This document shows positions 39,339-49,412 of a stretch of DNA of 64,000 nt, piece after piece. The stretch is taken from NCBI GenBank assembly GCA_019753375.1, contig JAIELC010000032.1:62001-126000 (forward strand). The letters are read 5' to 3'. Position 1 is the first letter of the stretch, and every line of letters begins with the position of its first letter. This DNA comes from Sphingomonas sp. (GTDB lineage Bacteria > Pseudomonadota > Alphaproteobacteria > Sphingomonadales > Sphingomonadaceae). A program made the translations under genes and the position numbers. Below the pieces are notes generated by a model. The model had not been told where the DNA came from. It made no database searches and saw only the letters and a program-made list of their open reading frames with translations.

Positions 39339-41278
39339 TTGCTGAAGCGGGGCTCGCCGCACTCTGGTTCGCAGCTGCTTTGGCGGCATTGCAATTGATC
39401 CTCGCAGCCGTTGGGGTTGCGAGGGATCAGCACGATGCGATGCGGGCCGTACGGCCGATCGCGATTGTGCAGGGGCTGCTTGCTGCAGCGGCGATGCTGC
39501 TGCTCATCGCCGTGTTTGTCCGGTCGGACATGTCGGTGCTGTTGGTGGCTGAAAACAGCCATTCGGCCAAGCCGCTGATCTACAAGATCGCCGGGACCTG
39601 GGGCAATCACGAAGGCTCGATGCTGCTCTGGGTCACCATCTTGGGACTGGCGGGGGGCGCGGTTGCGATTCTGGAACATCGTCTGGACCAGCGCACCCTG
39701 ATCGCGACGCTGGGCGCGCAGGCATCAATTGCGCTTGGATTCTATGCATTTCTGCTGTTTTCTTCAAACCCATTCACGCGAATTACGCCACCGCCAGCAG
39801 ACGGTAATGGTCTGAATCCGCTACTCCAGGACCCCGGTTTGGCGTTCCATCCACCGACACTTTACATCGGCTATGTCGGGATATCGGTTGCGTTCTCGTT
39901 CGCGGTCGGCGCGATGGTCACGCGTGATGTGGGCCCTGCCTTTGCCCGCGCGATGCGACCCTGGGTGCTGGGCGCGTGGGTGTTCCTGACGCTTGGCATA
40001 ACTGCGGGCAGCTACTGGTCCTATTACATCCTTGGCTGGGGGGGGTGGTGGTTCTGGGACCCGGTGGAAAATGCCTCATTGATGCCATGGCTGGCGGCAA
40101 CGGCGCTGCTCCATTCGGTAACGGTGCTGGCGACGCGCGACGGCCTGCGGGCCTGGACGATCATGCTCGCCGTGGTAGCCTTTTCCATGTCGATGGTGGG
40201 GACGTTTCTGGTCCGGTCGGGCATTTTGACCAGTGTCCATTCGTTTGCGGTCGACCCCAAGCGCGGGGCGTTCATCCTTGCGCTGCTGGCGATTTACATC
40301 GGCGGTGCGATGACATTGTTTGCGCTAAGGGTCAGCACCATTCGCGCGGGATCAACCTTTGAACTGGTCAGCCGGGAAGGTGCGCTGGTTGCCAACAATC
40401 TGTTGCTTTCGGTCATCCTTGGCATCGTGCTGATCGGCACGCTGTACCCCATCGTCGCGGCCGGCATGGGGGTCCAGCTATCGGTGGGGCCGCCCTTCTT
40501 TGACAAAACGACCGGTCCGATTGCGCTGGTGCTGTTTGCGATTATGGCCGCTGGCCCGCTGATCCGATGGCGACGCGATGGCATTAACCCGCTGACCCAG
40601 CGCATGACCATCCCGATTGCGGTGACGACGTTTGCGCTGGCCAGCCTGATTGCGTTGGTCCCGTCGATGCCGCTGATGCCAATGTTGGGGCTGGCAATCG
40701 CGCCCGGCCTGGCGGTGGCGAGCGTGGCGCCGCTGTGGAAGCGGGATCTGCGCCGGACGCCCTTGTTCACTTATGGCATGGTGATCGCACATCTGGGCAT
40801 TGCGGTCAGCGTCGCGGGCATGGCGTGCGAAACGGCCTTTACCAAAGAAACGCTGGTGGCGGCTTCGGTGGGCGAGGCGAAGCGGGTTGGTCCCTATCAG
40901 GTAACATTGGAAGGGATTACGCCAATCGTCGGCCCCAACTGGACCGCCCTGCAAGCAACGTTGCTGGTCAACCAAATTGGCAGCAACGGCGAGCCTGCCG
41001 GTACCGCGTTCCGCTTATATCCCCAGTCGCGTTATTTCGCCAACCCGGTCACCACGACCAGTGAATCGGCGATTGCGACCCGGGCTGGCGGCCAGCTTTA
41101 CACCGTGCTCGGCCAGCCTGCTGATGATGGCCGCTGGCAATTGCGGCTATGGTGGAAACCATTTGTGACGTTGATCTGGCTGGGTGGAATCTTGGTCGCA
41201 TTCGGCGGCACCCTGTCGTTGCTTGGCCGCATCCGGCGTGAAGCCCGCACGACCCAGCGTGTGGCCGTGCCAGCATGA
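39335..41278 (+). CDS. ccmF: heme lyase CcmF
   Basis: KIAGTWGNHEGSMLLWV; GWGGWWFWDPVENASLMPWL. Confidence 0.96.
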   Translation: MIAEAGLAALWFAAALAALQLILAAVGVARDQHDAMRAVRPIAIVQGLLAAAAMLLLIAVFVRSDMSVLLVAENSHSAKPLIYKIAGTWGNHEGSMLLWVTILGLAGGAVAILEHRLDQRTLIATLGAQASIALGFYAFLLFSSNPFTRITPPPADGNGLNPLLQDPGLAFHPPTLYIGYVGISVAFSFAVGAMVTRDVGPAFARAMRPWVLGAWVFLTLGITAGSYWSYYILGWGGWWFWDPVENASLMPWLAATALLHSVTVLATRDGLRAWTIMLAVVAFSMSMVGTFLVRSGILTSVHSFAVDPKRGAFILALLAIYIGGAMTLFALRVSTIRAGSTFELVSREGALVANNLLLSVILGIVLIGTLYPIVAAGMGVQLSVGPPFFDKTTGPIALVLFAIMAAGPLIRWRRDGINPLTQRMTIPIAVTTFALASLIALVPSMPLMPMLGLAIAPGLAVASVAPLWKRDLRRTPLFTYGMVIAHLGIAVSVAGMACETAFTKETLVAASVGEAKRVGPYQVTLEGITPIVGPNWTALQATLLVNQIGSNGEPAGTAFRLYPQSRYFANPVTTTSESAIATRAGGQLYTVLGQPADDGRWQLRLWWKPFVTLIWLGGILVAFGGTLSLLGRIRREARTTQRVAVPA

Positions 41279-41802
41279 GGCGGGCGCTTATCTGGCTGCC
41301 GCTGGGATTGTTTGCGGTCCTGTTTGCCGTGATCGGCTTTGGATTGCTCAAGCCGGCTGACCGCACTGTTCATTCCGCAATGATTGGGCGCCCACTTCCG
41401 GCATTTGCACTGGCCCCGATGGTTCCGTCAAAGCCCGGATTGTCGACTGCCGCCTTTAAGCAAGGCAAGTCGCGGCTGCTCAATGTTTTTGCGAGCTGGT
41501 GCATCCCCTGCATTGCCGAAGCGCGGCAACTGGCGCGTTTGAAACAGATGGGCATTACGATCGATGCCGTGGCGATCCGCGATACACCTCGCGACGTCCA
41601 GGACTTTCTCAGTCGTTATGGCGATCCATATGCCAGCATCGGCAATGATCCGGATAGCTCGATCCAGTTGGCGCTTGGATCGTCCGGCGTTCCGGAAACC
41701 TTTGTGATCGATGGGCAGGGCAGGATATTGCTCCAGCATATCGGCGAAATTCGCGCCGAAGATGTCGATGAGATCGCCGCGTTGATCAGGAGGGGCGCAT
41801 GA
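41275..41802 (+). CDS. ccmG: thiol:disulfide interchange protein CcmG/DsbE
   Basis: LNVFASWCIPCIAEARQLARL; GVPETFVIDGQGRILLQHIG. Confidence 0.93.
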   Translation: MRRALIWLPLGLFAVLFAVIGFGLLKPADRTVHSAMIGRPLPAFALAPMVPSKPGLSTAAFKQGKSRLLNVFASWCIPCIAEARQLARLKQMGITIDAVAIRDTPRDVQDFLSRYGDPYASIGNDPDSSIQLALGSSGVPETFVIDGQGRILLQHIGEIRAEDVDEIAALIRRGA

Positions 41803-42215
41803 AGCGGCTTGGCCTGATCCTGCTGATGATCGTCGCCATGCCGACCTTGGCCATTGCCGATTCGCGGCTGCCGCCGGCTGATATGGCCTACACCCAATTG
41901 CCCGATCCGACTCAGGAAGCGGAGGCCAAGGCACTGATGACGACACTGCGCTGTGTCGTTTGTCAGGGGCAATCGATCGCAGATTCAGATGCCGAAATGG
42001 CGGGCGACATGCGATCGCTGGTGCGCAAACGGATTGCGGCTGGCGAAAAGCCGCAGGCGGTTCGCGCCTGGCTGATCGAACGCTATGGCAATTATGTAAC
42101 CTATGATCCGCCGCTGAGCGGCGTAACCGCGCCGTTGTGGATTGCCCCCTTGCTGCTGCTCGGTCTTGGGACGTGGATTGCGCGCGCCAGTTTCAAACGG
42201 CGAGTGCAGCGCTGA
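41799..42215 (+). CDS. ccmH: cytochrome c maturation protein CcmH
   Basis: LRCVVCQGQSIADSDAEMAGDMRSLVRKRIAAG. Confidence 0.93.
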   Translation: MKRLGLILLMIVAMPTLAIADSRLPPADMAYTQLPDPTQEAEAKALMTTLRCVVCQGQSIADSDAEMAGDMRSLVRKRIAAGEKPQAVRAWLIERYGNYVTYDPPLSGVTAPLWIAPLLLLGLGTWIARASFKRRVQR

Positions 42216-42856
42216 TGGGCTGGGTTGTCCTTATTCTGCTTGGACTGGCCGTCGCTGCAGGGCTGTGGCTGCTTGGTGTGCCGCGCCTTCTTTGGACCAG
42301 CGTGGGTGCCGCGCTGATGCTTGCTGCCACCGGCTATGTTCTGCAGGGCAGCCCGGATGTCGCCGAACATGCGGCAACGCCGGCAACCGAATCGGTCAGG
42401 ATTGATGCCGACGATATCGAGTTGCGCGATGAAATGTTCGGCACCTTTCATAATGGCATTTCCTATCTCGGCGCCGCCGATGCGTTGATCCGCGCGGGGC
42501 AGCCGCGGACCGCCGCCCAGGCCGCGCTGGGCGGCGTCCGCCGCTATCCTAATAATGCCGCGTTATGGACCGAACTGGGAAGCACGCTGTCGGCCAGCGA
42601 TGGCGGCGCGGTGTCGCCCAGCGCCTTATTCGCCTTCACGCAAGCGAAGCGCCTGGCACCCGGACATCCCGCGCCCTATTATTTTCTGGGCCTCGCCTAT
42701 CTGTCCGGCGGGCAATTGCAGGCCGCGCGTGACCAGTGGACCAGGGCGTTGCGGTTAACGCCCGCCAATGCAGCCTATCGCGGCAAGATCATCGAACGAC
42801 TGCAATTGATTGATCAGTTCATCCAGATGAATAGTCAGGCCGCGCCGGCAGGCTGA
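42215..42856 (+). CDS. CcmI-like TPR cytochrome c biogenesis protein
   Basis: N-terminal TM plus TPR-like repeats, last in ccm operon; start reassigned to 42215. Confidence 0.75.
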   Translation: MGWVVLILLGLAVAAGLWLLGVPRLLWTSVGAALMLAATGYVLQGSPDVAEHAATPATESVRIDADDIELRDEMFGTFHNGISYLGAADALIRAGQPRTAAQAALGGVRRYPNNAALWTELGSTLSASDGGAVSPSALFAFTQAKRLAPGHPAPYYFLGLAYLSGGQLQAARDQWTRALRLTPANAAYRGKIIERLQLIDQFIQMNSQAAPAG

Positions 42857-42859
42857 CCA

Positions 42860-43651
42860 TCAGCGAACGACGACGCGCGTGTACAAATGCCAGGTCGCAT
42901 AGCCGAGCCAGGGCAGCACAACCGCAAGGCCGATCCCTGCGGGCATAGTGCCCAACGCCAGCAGCGCAGCGATCCGCATCCCCCAACCCATCATCGCGCC
43001 TGCGTTTTCACGCGCCGCCTTTACCGACGTGCGGACCGCCGTCAGCGCATCGACGGGTTTGTCGACCACCATCGGAAACGACATCGCGCTTGTCACCAGC
43101 GTGACGACGGCAAAGCCGAGTCCGACCAGATTCCCAATCAGGATCAGCGCCCAGCCTTCGCTGGTGGTGAATAGGCGGCCGGCAATGTCACTGACATGGA
43201 TCGGTTCGAGCCCGGTAAAGACGAGAACATAAATCAGATAAGCGGCGATCAGCCAGCCGACGAACAGACCGGCTAGCCCGATGGTGAGGACGGCGAGCGG
43301 GACGCGGCTGCGCCCCTGCAACGGATCAAGAAAATGCCACCAGCTGGCATCGAGATGCTCTTCACGCCGGCGGGCGAGTTCATAAAATCCGCTGGCGACG
43401 GCGGGCCCGGCAATGGAAAGTCCGGCGACAAGCGGAAAGAGTAACGGCAGCAGCGGATCGTTGACCGTCACATAGATCGCGGTCAGGCAGATGATAGGAT
43501 AAAGCAGCCCGGCAAAGATCAGGTCGCCGCGCTTTGCCCGGAAATCCTTCCACCCTTCGGCCAGTGCCCAATTGAGATCCGCAGTGCCGATCTTGCGAAT
43601 ATCGGGCAGCGTTATGGCATGGGGAATGGCGGTGGCACCCAGCGTTGGCAT
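42860..43651 (-). CDS. DUF2189 membrane protein
   Basis: TADLNWALAEGWKDFRAKRGDLIFAGLLYPIICL; SGFYELARRREEHLDASWWHF. Confidence 0.75.
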   Translation of the reverse strand: MPTLGATAIPHAITLPDIRKIGTADLNWALAEGWKDFRAKRGDLIFAGLLYPIICLTAIYVTVNDPLLPLLFPLVAGLSIAGPAVASGFYELARRREEHLDASWWHFLDPLQGRSRVPLAVLTIGLAGLFVGWLIAAYLIYVLVFTGLEPIHVSDIAGRLFTTSEGWALILIGNLVGLGFAVVTLVTSAMSFPMVVDKPVDALTAVRTSVKAARENAGAMMGWGMRIAALLALGTMPAGIGLAVVLPWLGYATWHLYTRVVVR

Positions 43652-43737
43652 GGCGGCTTTCCTTTCAGGCGTTCGGCATCATGATCCTCTTCATCAACGA
43701 CCTTATTCTACACGCGAACTGCGCCGTTCCCAAATGG

Positions 43738-44232
43738 CTAGACCTTGCCAAACGGCTGGTTGAGCCGGACGATCGTCCAGTTGAGGAACGCGGCAAAGCT
43801 GACCCAGGCAAGATAGGGCAGGATGAGCAGGCTTGCCTGGTGCGAAATCTGCCACAGCACCAGCACCATCGAGACCAGCGATCCCCACAGGAAAATGACT
43901 TCGACCAATGCCCAGTCGGGGCGCCGGAGCGTGAAGAATAACGGACTCCACGCGAAGTGGAACACGCCGTTGACCAAAAAGAGGGTGACGACGGCTGTCC
44001 GCTCCATCTCGGTATGCGCGGCATACCAGGCAATGATCGCGGCCCAGGCGGCAAGCCCCAGAATGATTGTCCATGCCGGCCCAAACAGCCAATCGGGCGG
44101 CTGCCATGAGGGTTTCTTCAGCTTTCTATACCACGGGCCGATGGTCGTCATGAATCCGCCCACACCACCGAGAATGACGGCCCAGGCGATGCCTGCAATG
44201 ACTGGAATTGGCATAGAGTTACTGGTGCCCAT
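43738..44232 (-). CDS. tspO: TspO/MBR family tryptophan-rich sensory protein
   Basis: PWYRKLKKPSWQPPDWLFGPAWTIILGLAAWAAIIAW; start 44232 or 44214. Confidence 0.93.
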   Translation of the reverse strand: MGTSNSMPIPVIAGIAWAVILGGVGGFMTTIGPWYRKLKKPSWQPPDWLFGPAWTIILGLAAWAAIIAWYAAHTEMERTAVVTLFLVNGVFHFAWSPLFFTLRRPDWALVEVIFLWGSLVSMVLVLWQISHQASLLILPYLAWVSFAAFLNWTIVRLNQPFGKV

Positions 44233-44241
44233 CTTGTGGAG

Positions 44242-44259
44242 TGTCCAACGCATGTTACA
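44242..44259. promoter_or_regulatory. PpsR/CrtJ-type operator TGT-N12-ACA
   Basis: TGTCCAACGCATGTTACA between divergent tspO and bchI. Confidence 0.7.
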
Positions 44260-44267
44260 CGGGATGC

Positions 44268-45278
44268 ATGCGTCTTTCCTTCCCATACACTGCAATCGTC
44301 GGTCAGGACGAGATGAAACTGGCCCTGCTGCTGGCGGCCGTGGATGCCCGGATCGGCGGGGTCATGGTTTTTGGCGATCGGGGCACCGGCAAATCGACCG
44401 CCGTTCGTGCGCTCGCTGGCCTGTTGCCGCCGATTCCGGTTGTTGCGGGCTGCCGGTACAACTGCAATCCGGGAACCGGCGATCGCTGCCCGGCGCCCGA
44501 ACTGCACAAGCCCGGCAAGGCCGCGACCATGCCGGTGCCGTTCGTCGACCTGCCGTTGGGGGCAACCGAGGATCGGGTAATTGGTGCGCTGGATCTGGAA
44601 CGCGCGCTGGGGGCTGGTGAGAAAGCGTTTGAACCCGGATTGCTGGCACGCGCCAATCGCGGATTCCTCTATATCGATGAGATAAACCTGCTGGAGGATC
44701 ACATCGTTGACCTGTTGCTCGACGTGGCGGCGTCGGGGGAAAACGTCGTCGAACGCGAGGGGCTGAGCATTCGCCATGCTGCCCGGTTCGTGCTGGTCGG
44801 CAGCGGCAACCCGGAAGAAGGTGAGCTTCGCCCGCAATTGCTCGACCGCTTCGGCCTGTCGGTCGAGGTGCGGACGCCCCAGGACCTGAAGCAGCGTGTC
44901 GAGATTTTGAAGCGCTGCGACGCGTTTGAACAGGACGCGCCGCTATTTGTCGAGAAGTGGAAATCGGCAGAACGCAAGACGTTGAAGCGTATCGCCAAAG
45001 GCCGCGATCTCCTGCCATCCGTCGAAATGCCCGATGCCGTTTTGTCGCGAGCGTCGGCATTGTGCATGGCAGTCGGCGCCGACGGGCTGCGCGGCGAACT
45101 AACCCTGATGCGCGCCGGTCGTGCTTTGGCAGCGCTTGACGGTGACACGGTTGTCACGGCCGATCATCTGAAACGAGTGGCACCAATGGCGCTGCGCCAT
45201 CGGCTGCGCCGCAACGTTTTGGACGATACAGGGTCCACCGCGCGGATCGAGCGGGTCCTGTCCGAACAATTCGTATGA
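44268..45278 (+). CDS. bchI: magnesium chelatase ATPase subunit I
   Basis: AIVGQDEMKLALLLAAVDARIGGVMVFGDRGTGKSTAVRALAGLLPPI; CRYNCNPGTGDRCPAPE. Confidence 0.96.
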   Translation: MRLSFPYTAIVGQDEMKLALLLAAVDARIGGVMVFGDRGTGKSTAVRALAGLLPPIPVVAGCRYNCNPGTGDRCPAPELHKPGKAATMPVPFVDLPLGATEDRVIGALDLERALGAGEKAFEPGLLARANRGFLYIDEINLLEDHIVDLLLDVAASGENVVEREGLSIRHAARFVLVGSGNPEEGELRPQLLDRFGLSVEVRTPQDLKQRVEILKRCDAFEQDAPLFVEKWKSAERKTLKRIAKGRDLLPSVEMPDAVLSRASALCMAVGADGLRGELTLMRAGRALAALDGDTVVTADHLKRVAPMALRHRLRRNVLDDTGSTARIERVLSEQFV

Positions 45279-47017
45279 CGGGACCGCAAGCGGCGGCACC
45301 TGACGCGTGGGATGATGCGGTTCTGGCCGCGCGACTGCTTGCGATTGATCCTGCCGGGCTGGGTGGCATGCTGTTAAGCGGCGGCGACGGGGTTCGCGAC
45401 GAGGTGCTGGCGGCGATGACGGCAGCGATGCCGGATAAGGCAGCGGTCAGACGTATGCCCGCATCGATTGATGATGAACGCCTGCTCGGCGGGATCGATC
45501 TTGGCGCCACCTTGTCGCAGGGCAGGCCGGTATGGCGAAATGGTCTGCTGGCCGAGATCGACGGCGGCGCGCTGATTGTGCCGATGGCCGAGCGGCTGAG
45601 CGAGGGTATTGCTGCCCGGATTGCTGCGGTTCTGGACAATGGCGAAATTCAGGCCGATCGGGGTGGCATTGTCGAGGCGATGCCGACACGCTTTGCGATC
45701 ATGGCATTTGATGACGGCTGCGACGATGACGATGCGGTGCCGATGGTGCTCAGCGAAAGGCTGGCGTTTCGAGTAAATGTATCGGGGGTTAGACCCCGAT
45801 CCCTGCCGGCCATTATACCGGCGCCGTCTGGGCCGGTTGAGCCCGCCAGTGATGACGTCTTAGAAGCGATTACCGCGACGGCGGCCATTCTCGGTATCCA
45901 GTCGATCAGGGCGCCGATCTTTGCGCTGCGGGCAGCCAGGGCCTCGGCAATCATCGCGGGCCGGTTGGAAATAACCGAAGTCGATGTGGCCCTTGCCGCG
46001 CGGCTGGTGCTGGGTCCGCGCGCGACTCAGCTGCCACCGTCGGACGAAGCGCCACCGATCGACGATGAAGACCCGTCGCCGCCACCGTCGCCGCCTTCCG
46101 ATCAGGACGTTGATCAGCGTGCAGAGCCCGAAACCGAACAGGCACCGATGGCCGATGTCGTGCTTGAGGCCGCTCTTGCCAGCCTTCCCAAGGGGCTGCT
46201 CGCCGAAATTGCGCGCGGCGGGCAGCGACGCGGCCCGTCCAGTAAAGGGCGTGGCAAGGGCGAGCGCCGTAAGTCGCCAACCCGCGGTCGCCCGGTTGGC
46301 GTGCGCGCCGGTGTGCCGCGCGGCGGCCTGCGGCTTAGCCTGATCGATACGCTGCGTGCTGCTGCTCCATGGCAAAAGATTCGCGCAGACGGCGGCGAAG
46401 ATCATCGCCGGGTGCGCATCCGCCGCGATGACTTGCGCATCCGCCGTTTTGAAAGCCGTACCGAAGCGACGACAATCTTTGCGGTCGATGCGTCGGGGTC
46501 GTCAGCTCTCGCCCGCCTGGCCGAAGCCAAGGGCGCGGTCGAACTATTGCTCGGCGAAGCCTATGTGAAGCGTGCGCAGGTCGCGTTGGTCGCGTTCCGG
46601 GGGCAGGGTGCCGATGTGCTGTTGCCGCCAACCCGGTCGCTGGTTCGCGCCAAGCGGTCGCTTGCCGATTTGCCGGGTGGCGGCGGGACACCAATTGCGG
46701 CGGGACTGAATGCGGCGCGGGCATTAGCCGACGATGCTCGCAGGCGCGGACGCTCTCCCTTCATTGTCGTTCTGACTGATGGTCGCGCCAATGTTGCGGC
46801 CGATGGCAGCCACAGCCGCGATCAGGCCGACGCCGACGCACTGGCAGCGGCAGGTGCCATTGGTGCGGCGGGCTATAAATGTGCGTTTGTCGATATTTCG
46901 GTCCGCCCAAGGCCCGAAGGCGAATCGCTGGCGGCGGCGATGGGGGCGCGCTATTTGGCTTTGCCGCGCGCCGACGCCACGCAAATGCATGCCGCTGTGA
47001 AAGCTGCCCAGCGATGA
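45275..47017 (+). CDS. bchD: magnesium chelatase subunit D
   Basis: FAVDASGSSALARLAEAKGAVELLLGEAYVKRAQVALVAFRG; acidic/Pro-rich linker; after bchI. Confidence 0.95.
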   Translation: MTGPQAAAPDAWDDAVLAARLLAIDPAGLGGMLLSGGDGVRDEVLAAMTAAMPDKAAVRRMPASIDDERLLGGIDLGATLSQGRPVWRNGLLAEIDGGALIVPMAERLSEGIAARIAAVLDNGEIQADRGGIVEAMPTRFAIMAFDDGCDDDDAVPMVLSERLAFRVNVSGVRPRSLPAIIPAPSGPVEPASDDVLEAITATAAILGIQSIRAPIFALRAARASAIIAGRLEITEVDVALAARLVLGPRATQLPPSDEAPPIDDEDPSPPPSPPSDQDVDQRAEPETEQAPMADVVLEAALASLPKGLLAEIARGGQRRGPSSKGRGKGERRKSPTRGRPVGVRAGVPRGGLRLSLIDTLRAAAPWQKIRADGGEDHRRVRIRRDDLRIRRFESRTEATTIFAVDASGSSALARLAEAKGAVELLLGEAYVKRAQVALVAFRGQGADVLLPPTRSLVRAKRSLADLPGGGGTPIAAGLNAARALADDARRRGRSPFIVVLTDGRANVAADGSHSRDQADADALAAAGAIGAAGYKCAFVDISVRPRPEGESLAAAMGARYLALPRADATQMHAAVKAAQR

Positions 47018-47041
47018 CGAAGCCATGATAAGGGTACGACC

Positions 47042-47941
47042 ATGTTAAGTGACCGACCCGACTGGGAAACCGATGGCCGCGACTGGCCAAATCGTGCGCA
47101 GAGCCGGTTTGTCGATGTTGGGCGCGTTCGTTTCCATGTTCAGGTCATGGGGCAGGGACCCGTGTTGTTGTTGATCCACGGCACCGGCGCTGCGACGCAC
47201 AGCTGGCGCGAAGTGGCGCCCATGCTGGCCGAGCATTTTACCGTGATTGCGCCTGATTTACCGGGGCATGGTTTTACCACCGGGCGTCCCGCCGGGGGCA
47301 TGTCGATGCAGGGCATGGCGTGTGCCATGGGCGATTTGCTTCGGGCTTTGGCAGTGGAGCCCGCCTATATCGTCGGCCATTCGGCGGGTGCCGCCATCGC
47401 CGCCCGAATGGTCCTTGACGGGATTGCTGCGCCGCAGATGGTGATTGGCCTTAACCCGGCCTTGATGCCGTTTCCCGGAATCGCCGCCAAGATATTCCCG
47501 ACGCTGGCCAAATTATTGTTCGTCAATCCGTTTGCGCCGCATATCTTTGCAAGGATTGCCGCGGGCGAGGGCGAAGTTGGCCGGTTCCTGACGCGCAGCA
47601 CCGGATCGCACATCGATGCCGCCGGCGCGGCCTTTTATGGCCGGCTGTTCCGGCGCGCCGGCCACTGCGCCGGGGCGATCACGATGATGGCCGAATGGAA
47701 TCTCGACGCGCTGTACCAGGACCTGCCCCGCCTCGCGCTTCCCGTTGTCCTGATTCACGGCGCAGCTGATGCGGCCGTGCCTTTATCGGGCGTCGAGCAG
47801 GTAGCATCGTGTATTCCAGGGGCGACGGTGGAGGTTCTGGCCGGGCTTGGTCACCTCGCGCATGAAGAAAATGCGGCGCTGGTGGTGCGGTCGATTATCG
47901 AGGCGATTAGTGTTCGGGGCCTGGCCGACGCGGTAGCATGA
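47042..47941 (+). CDS. bchO: alpha/beta hydrolase BchO (Mg chelatase-associated)
   Basis: LLIHGTGAATHSWREVAPML; VGHSAGAAIAARM; position bchI-D-O. Confidence 0.92.
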   Translation: MLSDRPDWETDGRDWPNRAQSRFVDVGRVRFHVQVMGQGPVLLLIHGTGAATHSWREVAPMLAEHFTVIAPDLPGHGFTTGRPAGGMSMQGMACAMGDLLRALAVEPAYIVGHSAGAAIAARMVLDGIAAPQMVIGLNPALMPFPGIAAKIFPTLAKLLFVNPFAPHIFARIAAGEGEVGRFLTRSTGSHIDAAGAAFYGRLFRRAGHCAGAITMMAEWNLDALYQDLPRLALPVVLIHGAADAAVPLSGVEQVASCIPGATVEVLAGLGHLAHEENAALVVRSIIEAISVRGLADAVA

Positions 47942-47998
47942 TGATGACATGCCGATCGGCCATCACCGGATCGGCAATGGTAAAAGGGTGATCGGCCA

Positions 47999-48178
47999 AT
48001 GGATCCCAAATATCTCAGCCTGGTTGAACTCCTCCTCTCCGGTGCCATCGGCATCGGCTTTTGTGTCTGGCAATATGTGTCGGTCAGCCGATCAATCGCC
48101 GCCGACAAGCGCAAGGCAGCCGACTCACCAGAAAGCGCGGGGCATGCGGTAGGGGAGCATCATCTGGACAAGGGGTGA
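47999..48178 (+). CDS. 59-aa single-TM protein of unknown function
   Basis: MDPKYLSLVELLLSGAIGIGFCVWQYVSVSRSIAADKRKAADSPESAGHAVGEHHLDKG*; upstream AAAAGGG; below size cutoff of supplied track. Confidence 0.6.
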   Translation: MDPKYLSLVELLLSGAIGIGFCVWQYVSVSRSIAADKRKAADSPESAGHAVGEHHLDKG

Positions 48179-49309
48179 TCGAAACCGGTTGAGCGACAGG
48201 CTTTCGTGTACTGCACGGACCGATTCGCCGTACATCGTCGTCGCCAGCGCGGATCGGGCATAGAAGGGAGCATCCACCCAGGTCCGAAGCACTTTTGGCC
48301 TATGCCCTGCGTCGGCGCGGGTTTTGCGATCAATCATCCAGCCGGTGTGCGCCAGCTGCGCCATGGGCGGCGGCGCAACGTCTTCCCAATTGCCCTGCTG
48401 ATCCATCCGCAGCGCCAGATTGAAAGGGTCGCCGTTACGGCGCGTGCCTTCATACAGCACCGCCACATCGCGGCTCAAATGCGCGCGTGACCAATGCCAG
48501 TCCTCGAAACCTGCCTCGAGCGGCTCGTTACCGAAATTGGAATCGAAATATCCATCGCCATTCCAGCGGACATTGGGGCTGTCCATATCCACCTCGACGC
48601 GCGCGCGGGGCGAAATCGGATGCCAGCGATGCAATCCCGCCGGATCAAGCGCGAACGCGGTATTGCCGATCATCATCGGAAACACACGGACGCGACCGCG
48701 GACGCGCGCCGGCAACGGAGCGGATACCTCGTCAATATCGATGGTCAGCGCCGCCCCATCCCAGTGAAGCGCGCTCGGCCCGACCGCAAAATGGGTCGCG
48801 CTTCGATCGACGCGCTGCCTGGGGCGTTCGGTCATTGCCCACGCGCCCGAACGGGGGCCGGTAAAGGCGACATTGATCGCGCAATGATTTTCGGGGTCGC
48901 CGCGGCCTGAGAATTTGTAATAAGGCGAAAACACGCTGCCGACGAATGCAATTATCGTCAGGCCATATTGGCCGTCTTCACTAAACGCATCGATATACCA
49001 CCACGCATAGCCATTGGCATCGACCTGCACATCGAATCGCGGACCTTGGTGCGCGATGCGGCGACTCGCCGGGCCGATGACGCCGGGTTCGGGCGGCGGA
49101 AACTGGCCAAGGCCGCGCAGCGCTTGCCAAGGTGGCGATTGTGCGTCGCTGACGCTGGGCAGGCCCCCGCTCACGCGGGCGACGCCGCGCCATAATGGGC
49201 TCCATTCGTCATACGGATTGCCGAGTCGAGCGGCAATATTGGGTGTCTGCTCAGTGCCTCTGCTCCCGCCGGCAAAGGCGTGTGTTTCCTGCGCATCTGG
49301 TCCGAACAT
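48125..49309 (-). CDS. crtC: carotenoid 1,2-hydratase
   Basis: FVGSVFSPYYKFSGRGDPENHCAINVAFTGPRSGAWAMTERPR. Confidence 0.93.
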   Translation of the reverse strand: MFGPDAQETHAFAGGSRGTEQTPNIAARLGNPYDEWSPLWRGVARVSGGLPSVSDAQSPPWQALRGLGQFPPPEPGVIGPASRRIAHQGPRFDVQVDANGYAWWYIDAFSEDGQYGLTIIAFVGSVFSPYYKFSGRGDPENHCAINVAFTGPRSGAWAMTERPRQRVDRSATHFAVGPSALHWDGAALTIDIDEVSAPLPARVRGRVRVFPMMIGNTAFALDPAGLHRWHPISPRARVEVDMDSPNVRWNGDGYFDSNFGNEPLEAGFEDWHWSRAHLSRDVAVLYEGTRRNGDPFNLALRMDQQGNWEDVAPPPMAQLAHTGWMIDRKTRADAGHRPKVLRTWVDAPFYARSALATTMYGESVRAVHESLSLNRFRSPLVQMMLPYRMPRAFW

Positions 49310-49349
49310 CGATAGACCCTCTCACCACGGTTGACGTTAGGCTAGCATC

Positions 49350-49367
49350 TGTCAAATCAATTGGACA
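49350..49367. promoter_or_regulatory. PpsR/CrtJ-type operator TGT-N12-ACA
   Basis: TGTCAAATCAATTGGACA between divergent crtC and crtF. Confidence 0.75.
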
Positions 49368-49412
49368 GTCAGTTTCGTCCAGCGCGACGGACGCCAGCAG
49401 CAAGGACAGGGC

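Noticed and set aside
40478-40975. 165-aa minus-strand ORF
   Set aside because: Antisense to ccmF, shadow ORF.
43645-43941. 98-aa plus-strand ORF between DUF2189 and tspO
   Set aside because: Mostly antisense to tspO 3' part, hydrophilic shadow composition.
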